NCBI RefSeq assembly: GCF_021191695.1
Contig: NZ_JAIWPT010000003.1
Location: 248,001 to 312,000 of the forward strand
DNA from: Proluteimonas luteida
GTDB taxonomy: Bacteria; Pseudomonadota; Gammaproteobacteria; Xanthomonadales; Xanthomonadaceae
DNA: 64,000 nt
Direction: 5' to 3'
In this document: one piece after another, positions 52,430 to 61,600 of the stretch
Position numbering within the stretch: position 1 is the stretch's first letter
How the letters are laid out: every line of letters begins with the position of its first letter
Position numbers and translations under genes: made by a program
The notes under the pieces: model-generated
Database searches by the model: none
Seen by the model: the letters and a program-made list of their open reading frames with translations, nothing else
Told to the model about the DNA's origin: nothing

Positions 52430-53044
52430 ATGACCGCACCCACCCGCAGCGCCGCAGGCGCGCCCGCCCGCCCCAGGGGCGCCGAACGCCAGGGACGCCT
52501 GAGTGCAGACGACTGGGCACAGGCCGCGCTCGAGTTGATCGCCGAATCGGGCGTGCAGGCCGTCGCCGTCGAGCCGCTGGCCCGCCGCCTCGGCGTCACC
52601 AAGGGCAGCTTCTACTGGCATTTCCCCTCGCGCGACGCATTGCTGCAGGCCGCGCTGGAGCGCTGGGAGAACGTCGAGCAGGAAGCCCTGTTCGGCGCGC
52701 TGGAGAAGATGCCCGACCCGCGCGAACGCCTGCGCGCGCTGTTCCAGATGGTTGCGCACGAATACCAGTCGCACGTGATCTACAGCGCGCTGCTGAAGGC
52801 GCAGGACCACGCGACCGTACAGCCGGTCATCGAGCGCGTCTCCAAGCGCCGGCTCGACTATCTGACCGCCTCGTTCCGCCAGGCCGGCCTGGCGCGCGAA
52901 GCCGCCCAGCACCGCGCCCGCCTGACCTACACCGCCTATGTCGGCTTCCTGCAGCTCAATCTGCAACTGCAGCAGGCGCGTATGCAGCAGGAAGAGTTCG
53001 AGGCCTACGTCGAGCACCTGGCGCAGACGCTGGTGCCGGCCTGA
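52430..53044 (+). CDS. TetR/AcrR-family transcriptional regulator, probable fadE repressor
   Basis: 204 residues. The N-terminal helix-turn-helix lies at about 23-72: LSADDWAQAALELIAESGVQ, VEPLARRLGVTKGSFYWHFP and SRDALLQAALERWE, the standard TetR motif. The C-terminal ligand domain is all-helical with a long Gln/Leu-rich last part (LQLNLQLQQARMQQEEFEAY). It is divergent from fadE and shares a candidate operator with it, so a fatty-acid or acyl-CoA-responsive repressor (as PsrA/FadR-type TetRs) is plausible. The ligand is inference. Confidence 0.88.
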   Translation: MTAPTRSAAGAPARPRGAERQGRLSADDWAQAALELIAESGVQAVAVEPLARRLGVTKGSFYWHFPSRDALLQAALERWENVEQEALFGALEKMPDPRERLRALFQMVAHEYQSHVIYSALLKAQDHATVQPVIERVSKRRLDYLTASFRQAGLAREAAQHRARLTYTAYVGFLQLNLQLQQARMQQEEFEAYVEHLAQTLVPA

Positions 53045-53289
53045 CACGGGCCGCGCTTACGCGGCATGCGGCCGTCGCGCGGGTGTCCACCTGACCTGAT
53101 CGGCACACCACTTCGGCGACCGCTCGGCGCCCGGAACCGCAAGGCAGGCCTGTTTCCATTCGAAGGCGGGACCGTGTCGCCGGACTGAAGCGCTTGACGC
53201 GGTGACCGGCGTCAACGCACCAGCCGGTCAATCGGGTCGGGTCCCCGAGGCAGCTGCCTGACGTCCAGTGCGCCGTCCGCCGCCTCCGA

Positions 53290-53295
53290 TAGAAT
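53290..53295 (+). promoter_or_regulatory. Candidate -10 element of the TPR-oxygenase operon
   Basis: TAGAAT lies 36 bp before the TTG proposed as start of the hydroxylase gene. Transcription beginning near 53302 would exclude an upstream in-frame GTG at 53268 and so helps choose the start. Confidence 0.45.
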
Positions 53296-53330
53296 GGACC
53301 CATGCCGGCCAGGCGAAACGGAACAGGCCC

Positions 53331-54605
53331 TTGAACGCAAAGCTGTCGTCTTTGGTAAATGCCGCCGGTGCCGCTGCCGCGGGCGGGCACTGGCAGGAAG
53401 CCGAACGGCTCTGGAACCAGATCCGGGCGCTGGACCCGGACAACGTGCAGGCGCTCTACAGCCTGGGCGTGCATGCATTCCAGCGTGGCGACTCGCAGAC
53501 CGCGCTCGAGCTGCTGCAGCAAGCGCGCCTGCGGGCGCCGCGCGACCCGATGATCCTGCTGACCATCGGCCGGGTCCATCGCGAGATCGGGCGGCCGGAG
53601 AAGGAGTGGGACGCGATCAGCGCCGCGCTCGAGATCGATCCCTATTTCCTGCCGGCGCTGCTGGGCAAGGCCGAATTCCTCGAGCAGCAGCGCCAACCCA
53701 GGATTGCGGCGGGTGTCTTTCGCAACGTGCTCAAGGTCGCGCCGGACGAGCCCGAATGGCCGCCTGCGCTGCGCCGACGGCTCGCACACGCGCGCGAGGT
53801 GGTCGAGCGCGACACCCAGGAACTCGTCGACTACCTGGGGCATCGGGTGGCTGCGAAGCGCACCACCGTGGACCTGGCGCTGGCGGGACGCTGGGACGAG
53901 GCGGTGTCGATCCTGGCGGGACGCACCCAGCCCTACCATTCGCACTGCAACCAGCTGCACGTGCCGCGCTTGCCGGCGCTGACCTTCTACGACGATGCGC
54001 TGTTCCCGTGGATGCGCGAACTCGAATCGCGTACCAACGTGATCAAGACCGAGTTGCAGGAGATGCTCGCCAGCCGCGGAGAGGAATTCGTTCCCTACAT
54101 CCAGTACCAGCCGGGAGACCCGGTCAACCAGTGGGACAAGCTCAACCACTCGCGCAACTGGAGTGGTTTCCACTTGTATGCACACGGCGAACCGGTGGCG
54201 GAACATCTGGCGCAGTGCCCGCGGACGGCGGAGGCGCTGGCGCTGGTGGATACGGTGGAGATCGCCGGCCTGTGTCCGAACGCGATGTTCTCCGCGCTGG
54301 CGCCGGGCGCGCATATTCCGCCACATACCGGGGAGACCAACGCGCGGCTGGTCGCACACCTGCCGCTGGTGGTGCCGGAGCAGTGCAGTTACCGCGTCGG
54401 TTACGACTGGAGGCAATGGCGCGAAGGCAAATGCTGGGTGTTCGACGACACGCTGGAACACGAGGCGCGCAACGACAGCAATCAGTTGCGCGTCATCCTG
54501 ATGTTCGACGTGTGGAACCCGCTGCTCAGCCTGGCCGAGCGGGAAATGGCGACGGCGCTGGCGGGTGCGATGCGAGACTGGCGCGCCGCAACCGACGTGG
54601 TTTGA
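53331..54605 (+). CDS. TPR + aspartyl/asparaginyl beta-hydroxylase
   Basis: 424 residues if started at TTG 53331, preceded by GGAACAGG; an upstream GTG (53268) lies before the likely promoter. The N-terminal 190 residues form about four TPR-like repeats (HWQEAERLWNQIRALDPDNV, GDSQTALELLQQARLRAPRD, GRPEKEWDAISAALEIDPYF). The C-terminal domain matches the Asp/Asn hydroxylase (JmjC-like 2OG-Fe) fold: MFSALAPGAHIPPHTGETNA (first His of the HxD/E iron site), RLVAHLPLVVP, and CWVFDDTLEHEARNDSNQLR (second His and substrate Arg) then VILMFDVWNP. It would hydroxylate a protein side chain or a small molecule. No signal peptide. Confidence 0.88.
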   Translation: MNAKLSSLVNAAGAAAAGGHWQEAERLWNQIRALDPDNVQALYSLGVHAFQRGDSQTALELLQQARLRAPRDPMILLTIGRVHREIGRPEKEWDAISAALEIDPYFLPALLGKAEFLEQQRQPRIAAGVFRNVLKVAPDEPEWPPALRRRLAHAREVVERDTQELVDYLGHRVAAKRTTVDLALAGRWDEAVSILAGRTQPYHSHCNQLHVPRLPALTFYDDALFPWMRELESRTNVIKTELQEMLASRGEEFVPYIQYQPGDPVNQWDKLNHSRNWSGFHLYAHGEPVAEHLAQCPRTAEALALVDTVEIAGLCPNAMFSALAPGAHIPPHTGETNARLVAHLPLVVPEQCSYRVGYDWRQWREGKCWVFDDTLEHEARNDSNQLRVILMFDVWNPLLSLAEREMATALAGAMRDWRAATDVV

Positions 54606-54640
54606 GCCGGTAGGCTATCCTGACTGTCCTGCATGAATCG

Positions 54641-55108
54641 ATGATGCCCATGCGCCGTCTTTCGCTCTTGCTCTTATGGTGGTTCGCACTGCCGCTGGCT
54701 GCGCAACAGGCCAGCCATGGTTGCGCCAGCGTGGCCGAACCCGCCGCGCGGCTGGCCTGCTACGACGAGGCGTTTCCGCCGCCGCCGGAGGTGATCGAGG
54801 CGGCAACGGAAAGGGCACAGGCCGATTTCGGTTTGAACACGCCCAGGGGCTCGCTGCGCAATCCGGGGCAGACGGTCGAACAAGCCGATCCGGAACGCAT
54901 CGAAAGCCGGGTGGTCAGGGTTGATCATGATCGCGGCGGGCAGCGCAGTTTCGCGCTCGAGAATGGCCAGGTCTGGGCGCAAACCGAATCACGCAGCGGC
55001 GGCCATGTGCAATCCGGCGACGTCGTGCAGCTGCGCAAAGGCACATTGGGCAGTTATCAGCTGGTGATGCCGAACGGCGTGGTCTTGCGCGTGCGTCGCG
55101 TGCGTTGA
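54641..55108 (+). CDS. Small exported protein of unknown function in the oxygenase operon
   Basis: 155 residues with a Sec leader (MMPMRRLSLLLLWWFALPLA then AQQASHG). Right after cleavage comes HGCASVAEPAARLACYDEAF, with a Cys-x(n)-RLACYD motif often seen in small periplasmic proteins. The second half (about 85-155) looks like a beta-barrel of SH3/OB type: RSFALENGQVWAQTESRSGG and VQSGDVVQLRKGTLGSYQLV. Several ATGs are possible; the first at 54641 has no better rival. It is 35 bp after the hydroxylase gene and seven bases before the next gene, so within one operon. Confidence 0.8.
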   Translation: MMPMRRLSLLLLWWFALPLAAQQASHGCASVAEPAARLACYDEAFPPPPEVIEAATERAQADFGLNTPRGSLRNPGQTVEQADPERIESRVVRVDHDRGGQRSFALENGQVWAQTESRSGGHVQSGDVVQLRKGTLGSYQLVMPNGVVLRVRRVR

Positions 55109-55115
55109 GCGCCGA

Positions 55116-56807
55116 GTGTCGGCATCTCGCGGCCAGCCGTTGAATGCACTGCAGGCAGAACGCTTCAGGCGGGCGCTGGGATTGTTGCGATCCGGGCAGC
55201 GTGCACAGGCACTGTCCATGGCCCAAGCCTTGGCCGAGCAGGCGCCGCAGGTAGCGGATGCGTGGCAGTTGCTGGGCATGTGCCTGGCGGACGATGGTCG
55301 CCAGGAGCAGGCCGCTGCGGCGTTCGAACGCGCCTTGGCGTTGGTGCCGGGCAATGCCGCGGTGTCACGCAACTACGGTGCGTTCCTTGCCCGGCACGGC
55401 AAGGCGTTGCGTGCGCAGGGCCAACTGGAAGCAGCCGAACCCGTACTGCGCAAGGCGCTTGCATTGTCGCCGGAACAGGCGTCTGCATGGGTCGACCTGG
55501 GTGTGGTACTGCGTTTTCTGGGGCGCGTCGACGAGGCGCTGGCCGCATTCCGGCAGGCAGAAAAAATGCTGCATCAACGCGGCGTCGATGCGCCTGAATT
55601 GCAGGACGCCATCAATGGCGTGCTGGCCGATGCAGGCCGTCCGGCGGAAGCGTTGGCGGGTGCCCGCAAACTCGTTGCCCGGCATCCGCATCATGCAGCG
55701 GCTCACGAAACATTGAGCAATCTGCTGTGGGAAAACGGTGCCGAGCTTGCGCCGGGCGAAGATCCGTTGGGCGGGTTCCGTGCTGCAGCGCGGGCGCAGC
55801 CGGACAATCGCCCGCTGCAACTTGCCCTCGCGCGGATGTTGGTGGCGTCGAAGCACGCGGAGGAAGCCCTGGCGCTGCTGCATCCGCTGCGCCAGCGTGA
55901 ACCCGGCGACGCACTGCTGGGTTGGTTTGCCGCCGACGCGCTGGACGCGCTGCAACAGCACGAACAGGCTGCGCCGTTGTACGCGGCGGCGGCGCGGGGT
56001 GAGTTGGGCGAGTTGCCGGAATTTCTCAATGCGCATGCGCGGCATGCGTTTCGCACGCGACGCTTCGACCTGGCGGCAAGTTGCGCGGAGAAGGCGGTCA
56101 AGCTCGATCCGCACAACCAGGAAGGCTGGAGCCATCTGGGTACGGCGTGGCGGCTGATCGGCGACGAGCGCGAGCATTGGTTGTTCGACTACGAAAGACT
56201 GGCGGGTGCTGTCGAAGTCGCGCCACCGCCCGGTTTCGGCGACTTGCCGGCTTTCCTGCAAGCGTTGGCGGCGACGCTGGAAACCATGCACAACGCCGGG
56301 CGCGAGCCGGTCAACCAAAGTGTACGTGGCGGCACGCAGACGGCCGGCCAACTGTTCGGACGCGACGACGCGATCCTGGGGGCGGCAGAGCACGCTCTGC
56401 GCGCGGCTGTCGAAAACTGGCTGGCGGCGCTGCCGGACGATGCGGACCACCCCTTCCTGTCCCGCAAACAGCGCAGCGTACGCTTCGTCGGCTCATGGTC
56501 GGTAAGGCTCACTTCGTCGGGGCGGCATTCCAATCACATCCACCCCAAGGGCTGGGCAAGTTCCGCCTTCTACGTCGCACTGCCCGGCAGCGTGCTTGAA
56601 TCGAGTAGCAGCGGATCCCATGCCGGATGGATCCAGTTCGGACAGCCACTGGAAGATCTGGGGCTGGATCTGCCGCCACGCCGCGTCATCCAGCCCAGGC
56701 CTGGGCATCTGGCGCTGTTCCCTTCCTACATGTGGCATGGCACCGTGCCATTCGACGCACGGGAGTCGCGCCTGACCATCGCCTTCGACATGCAGCCGAA
56801 GATGTAG
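55116..56807 (+). CDS. TPR + putative 2OG-Fe(II) oxygenase (2OG-FeII_Oxy_5 type)
   Basis: 563 residues, starting with GTG 55116 seven bases after the preceding stop. The N-terminal 360 residues are about nine TPR units (for example ALSMAQALAEQAPQVADAWQ, YGAFLARHGKALRAQGQLEA, HNQEGWSHLGTAWRLIGDER). The C-terminal domain has SNHIHPKGWASSAFYVALPG (iron-site His region), HAGWIQFGQPLEDLGLDLPP and RPGHLALFPSYMWHGTVPFD, ending ESRLTIAFDMQP, which is the PF13759-like pattern with the distal His and the 2OG-binding Arg. Substrate unknown. By eye less GC-biased than the window's core genes. Together with the hydroxylase it gives two different TPR-oxygenases in one operon. Confidence 0.85.
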   Translation: MSASRGQPLNALQAERFRRALGLLRSGQRAQALSMAQALAEQAPQVADAWQLLGMCLADDGRQEQAAAAFERALALVPGNAAVSRNYGAFLARHGKALRAQGQLEAAEPVLRKALALSPEQASAWVDLGVVLRFLGRVDEALAAFRQAEKMLHQRGVDAPELQDAINGVLADAGRPAEALAGARKLVARHPHHAAAHETLSNLLWENGAELAPGEDPLGGFRAAARAQPDNRPLQLALARMLVASKHAEEALALLHPLRQREPGDALLGWFAADALDALQQHEQAAPLYAAAARGELGELPEFLNAHARHAFRTRRFDLAASCAEKAVKLDPHNQEGWSHLGTAWRLIGDEREHWLFDYERLAGAVEVAPPPGFGDLPAFLQALAATLETMHNAGREPVNQSVRGGTQTAGQLFGRDDAILGAAEHALRAAVENWLAALPDDADHPFLSRKQRSVRFVGSWSVRLTSSGRHSNHIHPKGWASSAFYVALPGSVLESSSSGSHAGWIQFGQPLEDLGLDLPPRRVIQPRPGHLALFPSYMWHGTVPFDARESRLTIAFDMQPKM

Positions 56808-56962
56808 CGGCCCGCGCCTGTACGGACTTGAAGTACCTGTCATGATGCGAAGCCGCGGCATCCAGCGACGGCGGGAAACGCTTTCAGGCAGACCTTGTGC
56901 ATGGTCAAGGTGATGTGTATCGATTCAGTCGGTAAATGCCGTGAACAACGTCCGGCTACGCC

Positions 56963-56968
56963 TATACT
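56963..56968 (+). promoter_or_regulatory. Candidate -10 element for the small exported protein gene
   Basis: TATACT in CTACGCCTATACTGGG, 36 bp before the ATG at 57004. The -35 match is weak, but the gap of 196 bp to the previous gene supports a separate promoter. Confidence 0.5.
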
Positions 56969-57003
56969 GGGTCAATCCCCACCGGCGCCGTCGAGGAAAC
57001 ACC

Positions 57004-57375
57004 ATGCGCGTCCAGTCCGATTGGTTCCATCCGTTCCTCCAGTGTTTCCGCAGCCGGCATGCCTTGACGGTGGCGAGTCCGGTATTGCTGCTTGCCAGTA
57101 GTGCGGCCATTGGCCTGCTGTCCATCGGGCAGGCGGCGGCGCAGGATGCGGAGGAAGTGGTTCCTGCGCAGTCCACCGTGTCCGCGCCCGCAGGCACGCA
57201 GAACGCGCAGTCGAGGCGCAGTGACAAGGTCTGCGAATCCGAGGTCGTCACCGGCAGCCGGATGAAGAAGCGGGTTTGCTACACGCCGGAACAATGGGCG
57301 GCACGCGAGAGGGCGGGGAGGGAGCTGACGCGAGGACTGGACAACAGGCCGGTCGGGGCGCTCGGCGGGGAGTAG
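57004..57375 (+). CDS. Small exported protein with CxSxVTGSRxxxRxC motif
   Basis: 123 residues from ATG 57004. A long-type leader (basic and aromatic MRVQSDWFHPFLQCFRSRHA then LTVASPVLLLASSAAIGLLS) ends near GQAAAQ. The mature part is mostly disordered but keeps KVCESEVVTGSRMKKRVCYT followed by PEQWAARERAGRE, a cysteine-framed motif I have seen as common in small secreted Xanthomonadaceae proteins, without known function. It is convergent with the TonB receptor; both share a bidirectional terminator. Possibly a partner of the neighbouring oxygenases or receptor, by position only. Confidence 0.78.
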   Translation: MRVQSDWFHPFLQCFRSRHALTVASPVLLLASSAAIGLLSIGQAAAQDAEEVVPAQSTVSAPAGTQNAQSRRSDKVCESEVVTGSRMKKRVCYTPEQWAARERAGRELTRGLDNRPVGALGGE

Positions 57376-57425
57376 GCGGGGCTGACCCCCTGGTCCGGGA
57401 ACGTGCTGCTGCAAAGTAGGCGACA

Positions 57426-57480
57426 CGTTCCAGAAAAAAAGCGGCGGGCCGAAGCCCGCCGCCTTTTTTTGCCTGGAACG
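57426..57480. terminator. Bidirectional terminator nested in an outer palindrome
   Basis: The core is AAAAAAA-GCGGCGGGC-CGAA-GCCCGCCGC-CTTTTTTT, a 9-bp stem with A-tract and T-tract on both sides. Outside it CGTTCCAG (57426-57433) pairs with CTGGAACG (57473-57480). It ends both the plus-strand small-protein gene and the minus-strand receptor. Confidence 0.95.
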
Positions 57481-57490
57481 TTTGCTGCGA

Positions 57491-60385
57491 TCAGAACTTC
57501 AGCTCGATGCTGCCGAAGACGTAGCGGCCCACCGCGTCGTAACCCGGCAGGGTGTTGGCATTGCCGTCCCACGTGCCTTCCGCGTCGCCCACGAACGGTG
57601 GTGCCTTGTCGAGCACGTTGTTCACACCCAGGGTCAGCAGGGCCGAGCCAATGCTCGCGCTGCCGCTCAGGTCGAGGTAGTTGTACGAGGACACACCATT
57701 GCCCAGCCAGATGATGTCGGACAGCTGGTTTCCGTCCACGTCCTTGTAGTCCATCCCGCCGACATGACGCCAGCGCAGCGTTGCCGAGTAACGATCCCAC
57801 GAATACCGCGCCGAGGCGACATGACGCCACTTCGGCGACTGGCATGCCTGGGCTGTATTGACCAGGCCCTTGCAGTCGTAAGCGGTGCTGGGTTCGCCAG
57901 CCAGGGTCTGGGTGAAGTCCTTCAGGACGTAGCTGCCCGCCAGACTGGTGGCCAAGCGGCCCGGGCCAAGGTTGAACGAGTAACTCGCGGTCAAGTCGAT
58001 ACCAGTCCGCTCGTAGACGCCGATGTTGCCGGGCGTGTTGATGATGTGGCCGGACTGGGGATCGGACGCGAGGCCAATCCACAGGTCGTATTGGCCGGCG
58101 CGTCCATCGCGGTTGATGCGGTCGCAGTACAGTTCCTGTTCCATGCACAGGATCTGGATGTTGTCGTAGCCGATGCCGGCGATCGCCCCCTTGATTTCGA
58201 TGTTGTACCAGTCCAGGGCGAGGTTCAGGTTCTCGATCGGTTCGATCGCGAAGCCGACCGTGTACGTATCGGCCGTTTCCGGTTCCAGGCTCGGGTTGCC
58301 GCCCAGCAGGGCGTAGTACTGGTTGGCCGGGCTGGGCGGCACGTGGCCGTAGGCCGAAGTCGGGAGGCCCGTCCGCGCGCATTGTTCCGCCGTGTAGGCC
58401 GGGTTGGGGCCACTGCAGAGATCGGCGTTGCCGCCCAAGGCAATGCGCTGTGTGTAGTACAGGTTGTTCAGGCTTGGCGCACGCACGGCGCGGTTGTAGC
58501 CGGCACGCACCAGCAGCTTGTTGTCCAGGAACGAACTGCTCAGGCCCGCCTTGTAGGTGTCGTAGTTGCCCGAGGTCTCGTCGTCCGAATAGCGATAGCC
58601 GAGCGAGGCATCGAGGCGGTTGAATGCGCCGTCACCCACGTAGATCGGCAACGCGGCTTCGAGGAAGAAGTCGTTCACGGTGTTGGAGGCATTCACCGGC
58701 AGGTCGGCGGCGCCGGCGCCGGCAAAGTTGCCCGCAGCGGAGTCTCCGTCGTATTCCGTGGCGAAGGTGTACTTGCGACGCTCCATGCCCACGGCCAGGC
58801 CGATTTCCTCGCCATCCGCGCTCGGGAAGCCCCAGCCAATGTAGCCATCGGCAACGGCGGACAATGCGCTGTAGCTGGTCTTGTAGATGCCGAAGCTGGT
58901 GCCGGCCAACGCGTCGGCGGCTTCCTGGCTGATGTTGTCATTCCAGACGTCATACAGCGAGCATCCCGGGAAGGTGCCGTAGACCGGGTCGGTACAGCCC
59001 AGCGCACCGGCGGCGATCCGGGTGATCAGGAAGTCGTTCTTGCCGATCGAGGTGGTCTTGGTCCTGCCGAACGTCGCCGAAACATCATAGGACCAGGACG
59101 AGTCGAACCAGGCGCCCCGCAAGCCCGCAACGAAGCGGTAGCTGGTGTCGTCGGACGACGTGATGCGTGGGCCGCCTTCGACGTTGCGTTTCCACAAGGT
59201 GACCTGGGTCTGGTCGGTGGTGACGCCGGCATCGGCGCACAGGCTGCCGATCAGCGGGTTGTCGCAGGCCACGACGACCGGCACGCCGAACGCACCCGAT
59301 TCGGCGATCTGCATGTCCGACCTGCGTTCGAGGAACAAGGCCTCGATGTACGGCTCGAAGTGCTCGTTGATTTCGTAGCTGCCCATGAAGCCCGCGGTCA
59401 CGCGCTTGTCGGGACGCTGGAAGAAATTGACCGGCGCGTAGTTGTAGAGCGGGAAGCCGTTTTCGTAGCCACTGCCGTTCCAGACGTAGTTGGCATTCGT
59501 GCCTGTCGGCCACGGGCGGACCGCGCCATTCACGTACTCGTTGACCGTGAAGCGGCCCGGATCGGCCGTGCCGGAGCCACCGCACAGCGGCTCGTCGTAC
59601 CACACCGAGCAGGCGGAGTAGTCGCGCTGGCTGTGGAACAGCGCGTCGTTCTCGCGCCAGGTCAACCAGCCCACCGCATGGCCGGCGGTGTCGCCGAAGC
59701 TGCCGCCCACCACGATGTCGGCATTCTTGCTGATGCCGTCGAAGCCGGAATTGCCGGTCGGATAGGGAAAGCCGGCTTCCTCGTTGAGCGCCTGTATTTC
59801 CTTGTTGTCGTTGTCATGCTGGTAGGCGGACCAGCCGAAATTGACGCTCACGCCCTCGAACTTGTCGTCAAGGATGAAGTTGACCACGCCGGCCACGGCG
59901 TCCGCGCCGTAAACGGCCGAAGCACCGCCGGACAGGATGTCGACGCGCTTGATCATCGCCGCCGGGACAATGGACGGGTCGGTGATTTCATTGCGGCTGG
60001 CCGGCAGGCGGCGGCCATTGACCAGGGTCAGCGTGCGCTGCGGACCCAGCCCGCGCATCGAAATGGTTGCATGCCCGTAGGACGGGTTGTTCTGGAAGTT
60101 GTCGAAGCTCATGTCGAGCTGCGGGTATTGGTTGACCAGATCCTCAACCGTGGTGGCACCGAACGCCTTGAATTCCTCCGCGTCGATTTCCGTGATGGGG
60201 CTGGACGAGGTGAAGGTCTGGCTCTTGATACGCGTGCCCGTGACGGTCACTGTGTCAAGGCTGGTAGCGGTCGGCTGTTCGGCGGCGTCCTGGGCAAGTG
60301 CCGAACCCGTACCTGCGAGGACGACCGCACTGGCGGCAAGCGAGAACGCAATCGCATCACGAAGCTTGTTTCTCTTCAATTTCAT
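57491..60385 (-). CDS. TonB-dependent outer-membrane receptor
   Basis: 964 residues from ATG 60385 after a GAGAGAG ribosome-binding site. Leader MKLKRNKLRDAIAFSLAASA then VVLAGTGSALAQ. The TonB box/plug entry reads LDTVTVTGTRIKSQTFTSSS, the plug has GATTVEDLVNQYPQLDMSFD, ISMRGLGPQRTLTLVNGRRL and DILSGGASAVYGADAVAGVV. The very large barrel contains several cysteine pairs (for example YSACSVWYDEPLCGG, ALGCTDPVYGTFPGCSLYD) and NRAVRAPSLNNLYYTQ, ending GSIELKF. There is no FecA-type signalling domain. Ligand cannot be read; receptors of this TGTRI class import peptides, glycans or siderophores. It faces the oxygenase block. Confidence 0.93.
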   Translation of the reverse strand: MKLKRNKLRDAIAFSLAASAVVLAGTGSALAQDAAEQPTATSLDTVTVTGTRIKSQTFTSSSPITEIDAEEFKAFGATTVEDLVNQYPQLDMSFDNFQNNPSYGHATISMRGLGPQRTLTLVNGRRLPASRNEITDPSIVPAAMIKRVDILSGGASAVYGADAVAGVVNFILDDKFEGVSVNFGWSAYQHDNDNKEIQALNEEAGFPYPTGNSGFDGISKNADIVVGGSFGDTAGHAVGWLTWRENDALFHSQRDYSACSVWYDEPLCGGSGTADPGRFTVNEYVNGAVRPWPTGTNANYVWNGSGYENGFPLYNYAPVNFFQRPDKRVTAGFMGSYEINEHFEPYIEALFLERRSDMQIAESGAFGVPVVVACDNPLIGSLCADAGVTTDQTQVTLWKRNVEGGPRITSSDDTSYRFVAGLRGAWFDSSWSYDVSATFGRTKTTSIGKNDFLITRIAAGALGCTDPVYGTFPGCSLYDVWNDNISQEAADALAGTSFGIYKTSYSALSAVADGYIGWGFPSADGEEIGLAVGMERRKYTFATEYDGDSAAGNFAGAGAADLPVNASNTVNDFFLEAALPIYVGDGAFNRLDASLGYRYSDDETSGNYDTYKAGLSSSFLDNKLLVRAGYNRAVRAPSLNNLYYTQRIALGGNADLCSGPNPAYTAEQCARTGLPTSAYGHVPPSPANQYYALLGGNPSLEPETADTYTVGFAIEPIENLNLALDWYNIEIKGAIAGIGYDNIQILCMEQELYCDRINRDGRAGQYDLWIGLASDPQSGHIINTPGNIGVYERTGIDLTASYSFNLGPGRLATSLAGSYVLKDFTQTLAGEPSTAYDCKGLVNTAQACQSPKWRHVASARYSWDRYSATLRWRHVGGMDYKDVDGNQLSDIIWLGNGVSSYNYLDLSGSASIGSALLTLGVNNVLDKAPPFVGDAEGTWDGNANTLPGYDAVGRYVFGSIELKF

Positions 60386-60745
60386 CTCTCTCTCCAAGTT
60401 GAGTCTTGGGTTATCCCCATATGAACCCGCTGGCAGCGTCAAAAAAAAAGCCAAATTCAGCAAGGTCTGGCCGATACTATTCGCATCGGAAGAGAAATTA
60501 AAGTGTCGTTAAGCCGATCCCGCGTTCATATCACGCGGAATGAACGCCTCACGGAAGAGCCATGCTGGGCAAGCGGCGGCGCACTGTTGTCACAGGTCGG
60601 CATCAAGTCTTGGAAAACGACAGTGTGGCAATGCTCGAGCACAGCCCTGCTCGACAGGCATACCAACCGCGCCTGCCATCAGATCAGTCTGGGAATTCGG
60701 TCGAACTTGCGGGAATTGCCCGCAATCACCGTGGAGAAACCGCGC
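60386..60745. other. AT-richer leader and promoter region of the TonB receptor
   Basis: 360 bp without a gene. The half next to the receptor (60386-60510) is clearly AT-rich; on the minus strand it carries CGAATAGTATCGG (a possible -10 in TAGTAT) and GGCTTTTTTTTTGACG nearer the gene. The other half holds a hairpin TTGCGGG/CCCGCAA (60709-60727), a possible terminator for the upstream gene 60746-61600. Confidence 0.45.
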
Positions 60746-61600
60746 TCAGAGATCCTGCTGGTACCGGATGTAAGGCACTGCGCCGTCGTCGTCGGGCAGG
60801 TCCGCCATCTTCGAGAACGGATTCCTGCCGCGGGTGATGACGTTGTCGGCCCCCACGGTGAGCTGGCCGCTCCAAGGGGTGCGCCAGCTGACGCCCAGGC
60901 CGATGCCTTCCCACTTCGGCAGGCCGGGGGTGTCGACGACCTGGCCGACGATGTCGACGCTGAGCCGGCGGTAGCCGCCGCCGAGGGTGACGCTGCGGCT
61001 GCTCCACTGGTCGCTGAGGTCGGCCGGAGCGCTGGCCGAGGGGATCAAGGTCGCCTTGGCCAGGGTGCCGGCCAGCGAGACATAGGCGTCGTCGCCGATG
61101 TTCTTCTTGGCGAAGACGGTCAGGTCCTGCACGTCGACGTTGCCGGGCGAGGCACCGGCGGAAGGGTTCAGCCAGGCGGGCAGGGTGTCGCGGCTTTCGC
61201 CGACGGTCATGCCGACGCCGCCGCCGGGGCGGCTGAACGCCGCGGACGCGCTGGCACGGCGGTTGCCGGGCAGGGCGTCGCCGAGCGAGGCGAGCTGGCA
61301 ATTGCGGGCCAGGTTGCTGACCGCGCCGTTGAAGCTGCTGCCGGGGCTGCACCACAGGGCCAGGGAACTGCCGGACTCCAGCCCGAATGCGGCGTCGAGC
61401 CGGTTGTCGCCGAAACGCCAGCGGGCACCGGCGGAATTGGCGGCAGGTTCGAGCAGCAGGAAGGCCTCGACCTTGCCGCTGTTGGCATCGAGCACCGGCA
61501 GGAACGTCTGGCCACCACGCTTCTCCTGCGCATGCACGCCCGTCGCCGCCATCAGGGCGAGGGTGCAGGCAGCCAGCAGTCGAGTGGGGCGCAATGACAT
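60746..61600 (-). CDS. Exported protein of unknown function, possibly a small outer-membrane barrel
   Basis: 284 residues from ATG 61600 (MSLRPTRLLAACTLALMAAT then GVHAQ), a clean Sec leader; a longer start at 61642 is unlikely. The mature sequence alternates polar and hydrophobic residues with Gly: WRFGDNRLDAAFGLESGSSL, SRSVTLGGGYRRLSVDIVGQ, GIGLGVSWRTPWSGQLTVGA. This is the look of transmembrane beta-strands, but no barrel family is recognised. Two cysteines (about 83 and 101) could form a disulfide. It ends IRYQQDL, not in the usual aromatic residue of barrel proteins. It is 107 bp after hslO on the same strand. Confidence 0.75.
   Translation of the reverse strand: MSLRPTRLLAACTLALMAATGVHAQEKRGGQTFLPVLDANSGKVEAFLLLEPAANSAGARWRFGDNRLDAAFGLESGSSLALWCSPGSSFNGAVSNLARNCQLASLGDALPGNRRASASAAFSRPGGGVGMTVGESRDTLPAWLNPSAGASPGNVDVQDLTVFAKKNIGDDAYVSLAGTLAKATLIPSASAPADLSDQWSSRSVTLGGGYRRLSVDIVGQVVDTPGLPKWEGIGLGVSWRTPWSGQLTVGADNVITRGRNPFSKMADLPDDDGAVPYIRYQQDL

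Noticed and set aside
57482..60424. A 980-codon plus-strand open frame opposite the TonB receptor
   Set aside because: Composition is Val/Ala/Arg/Gly-rich with no fold pattern; the minus-strand receptor has signal peptide, plug motifs and terminal aromatic residue.
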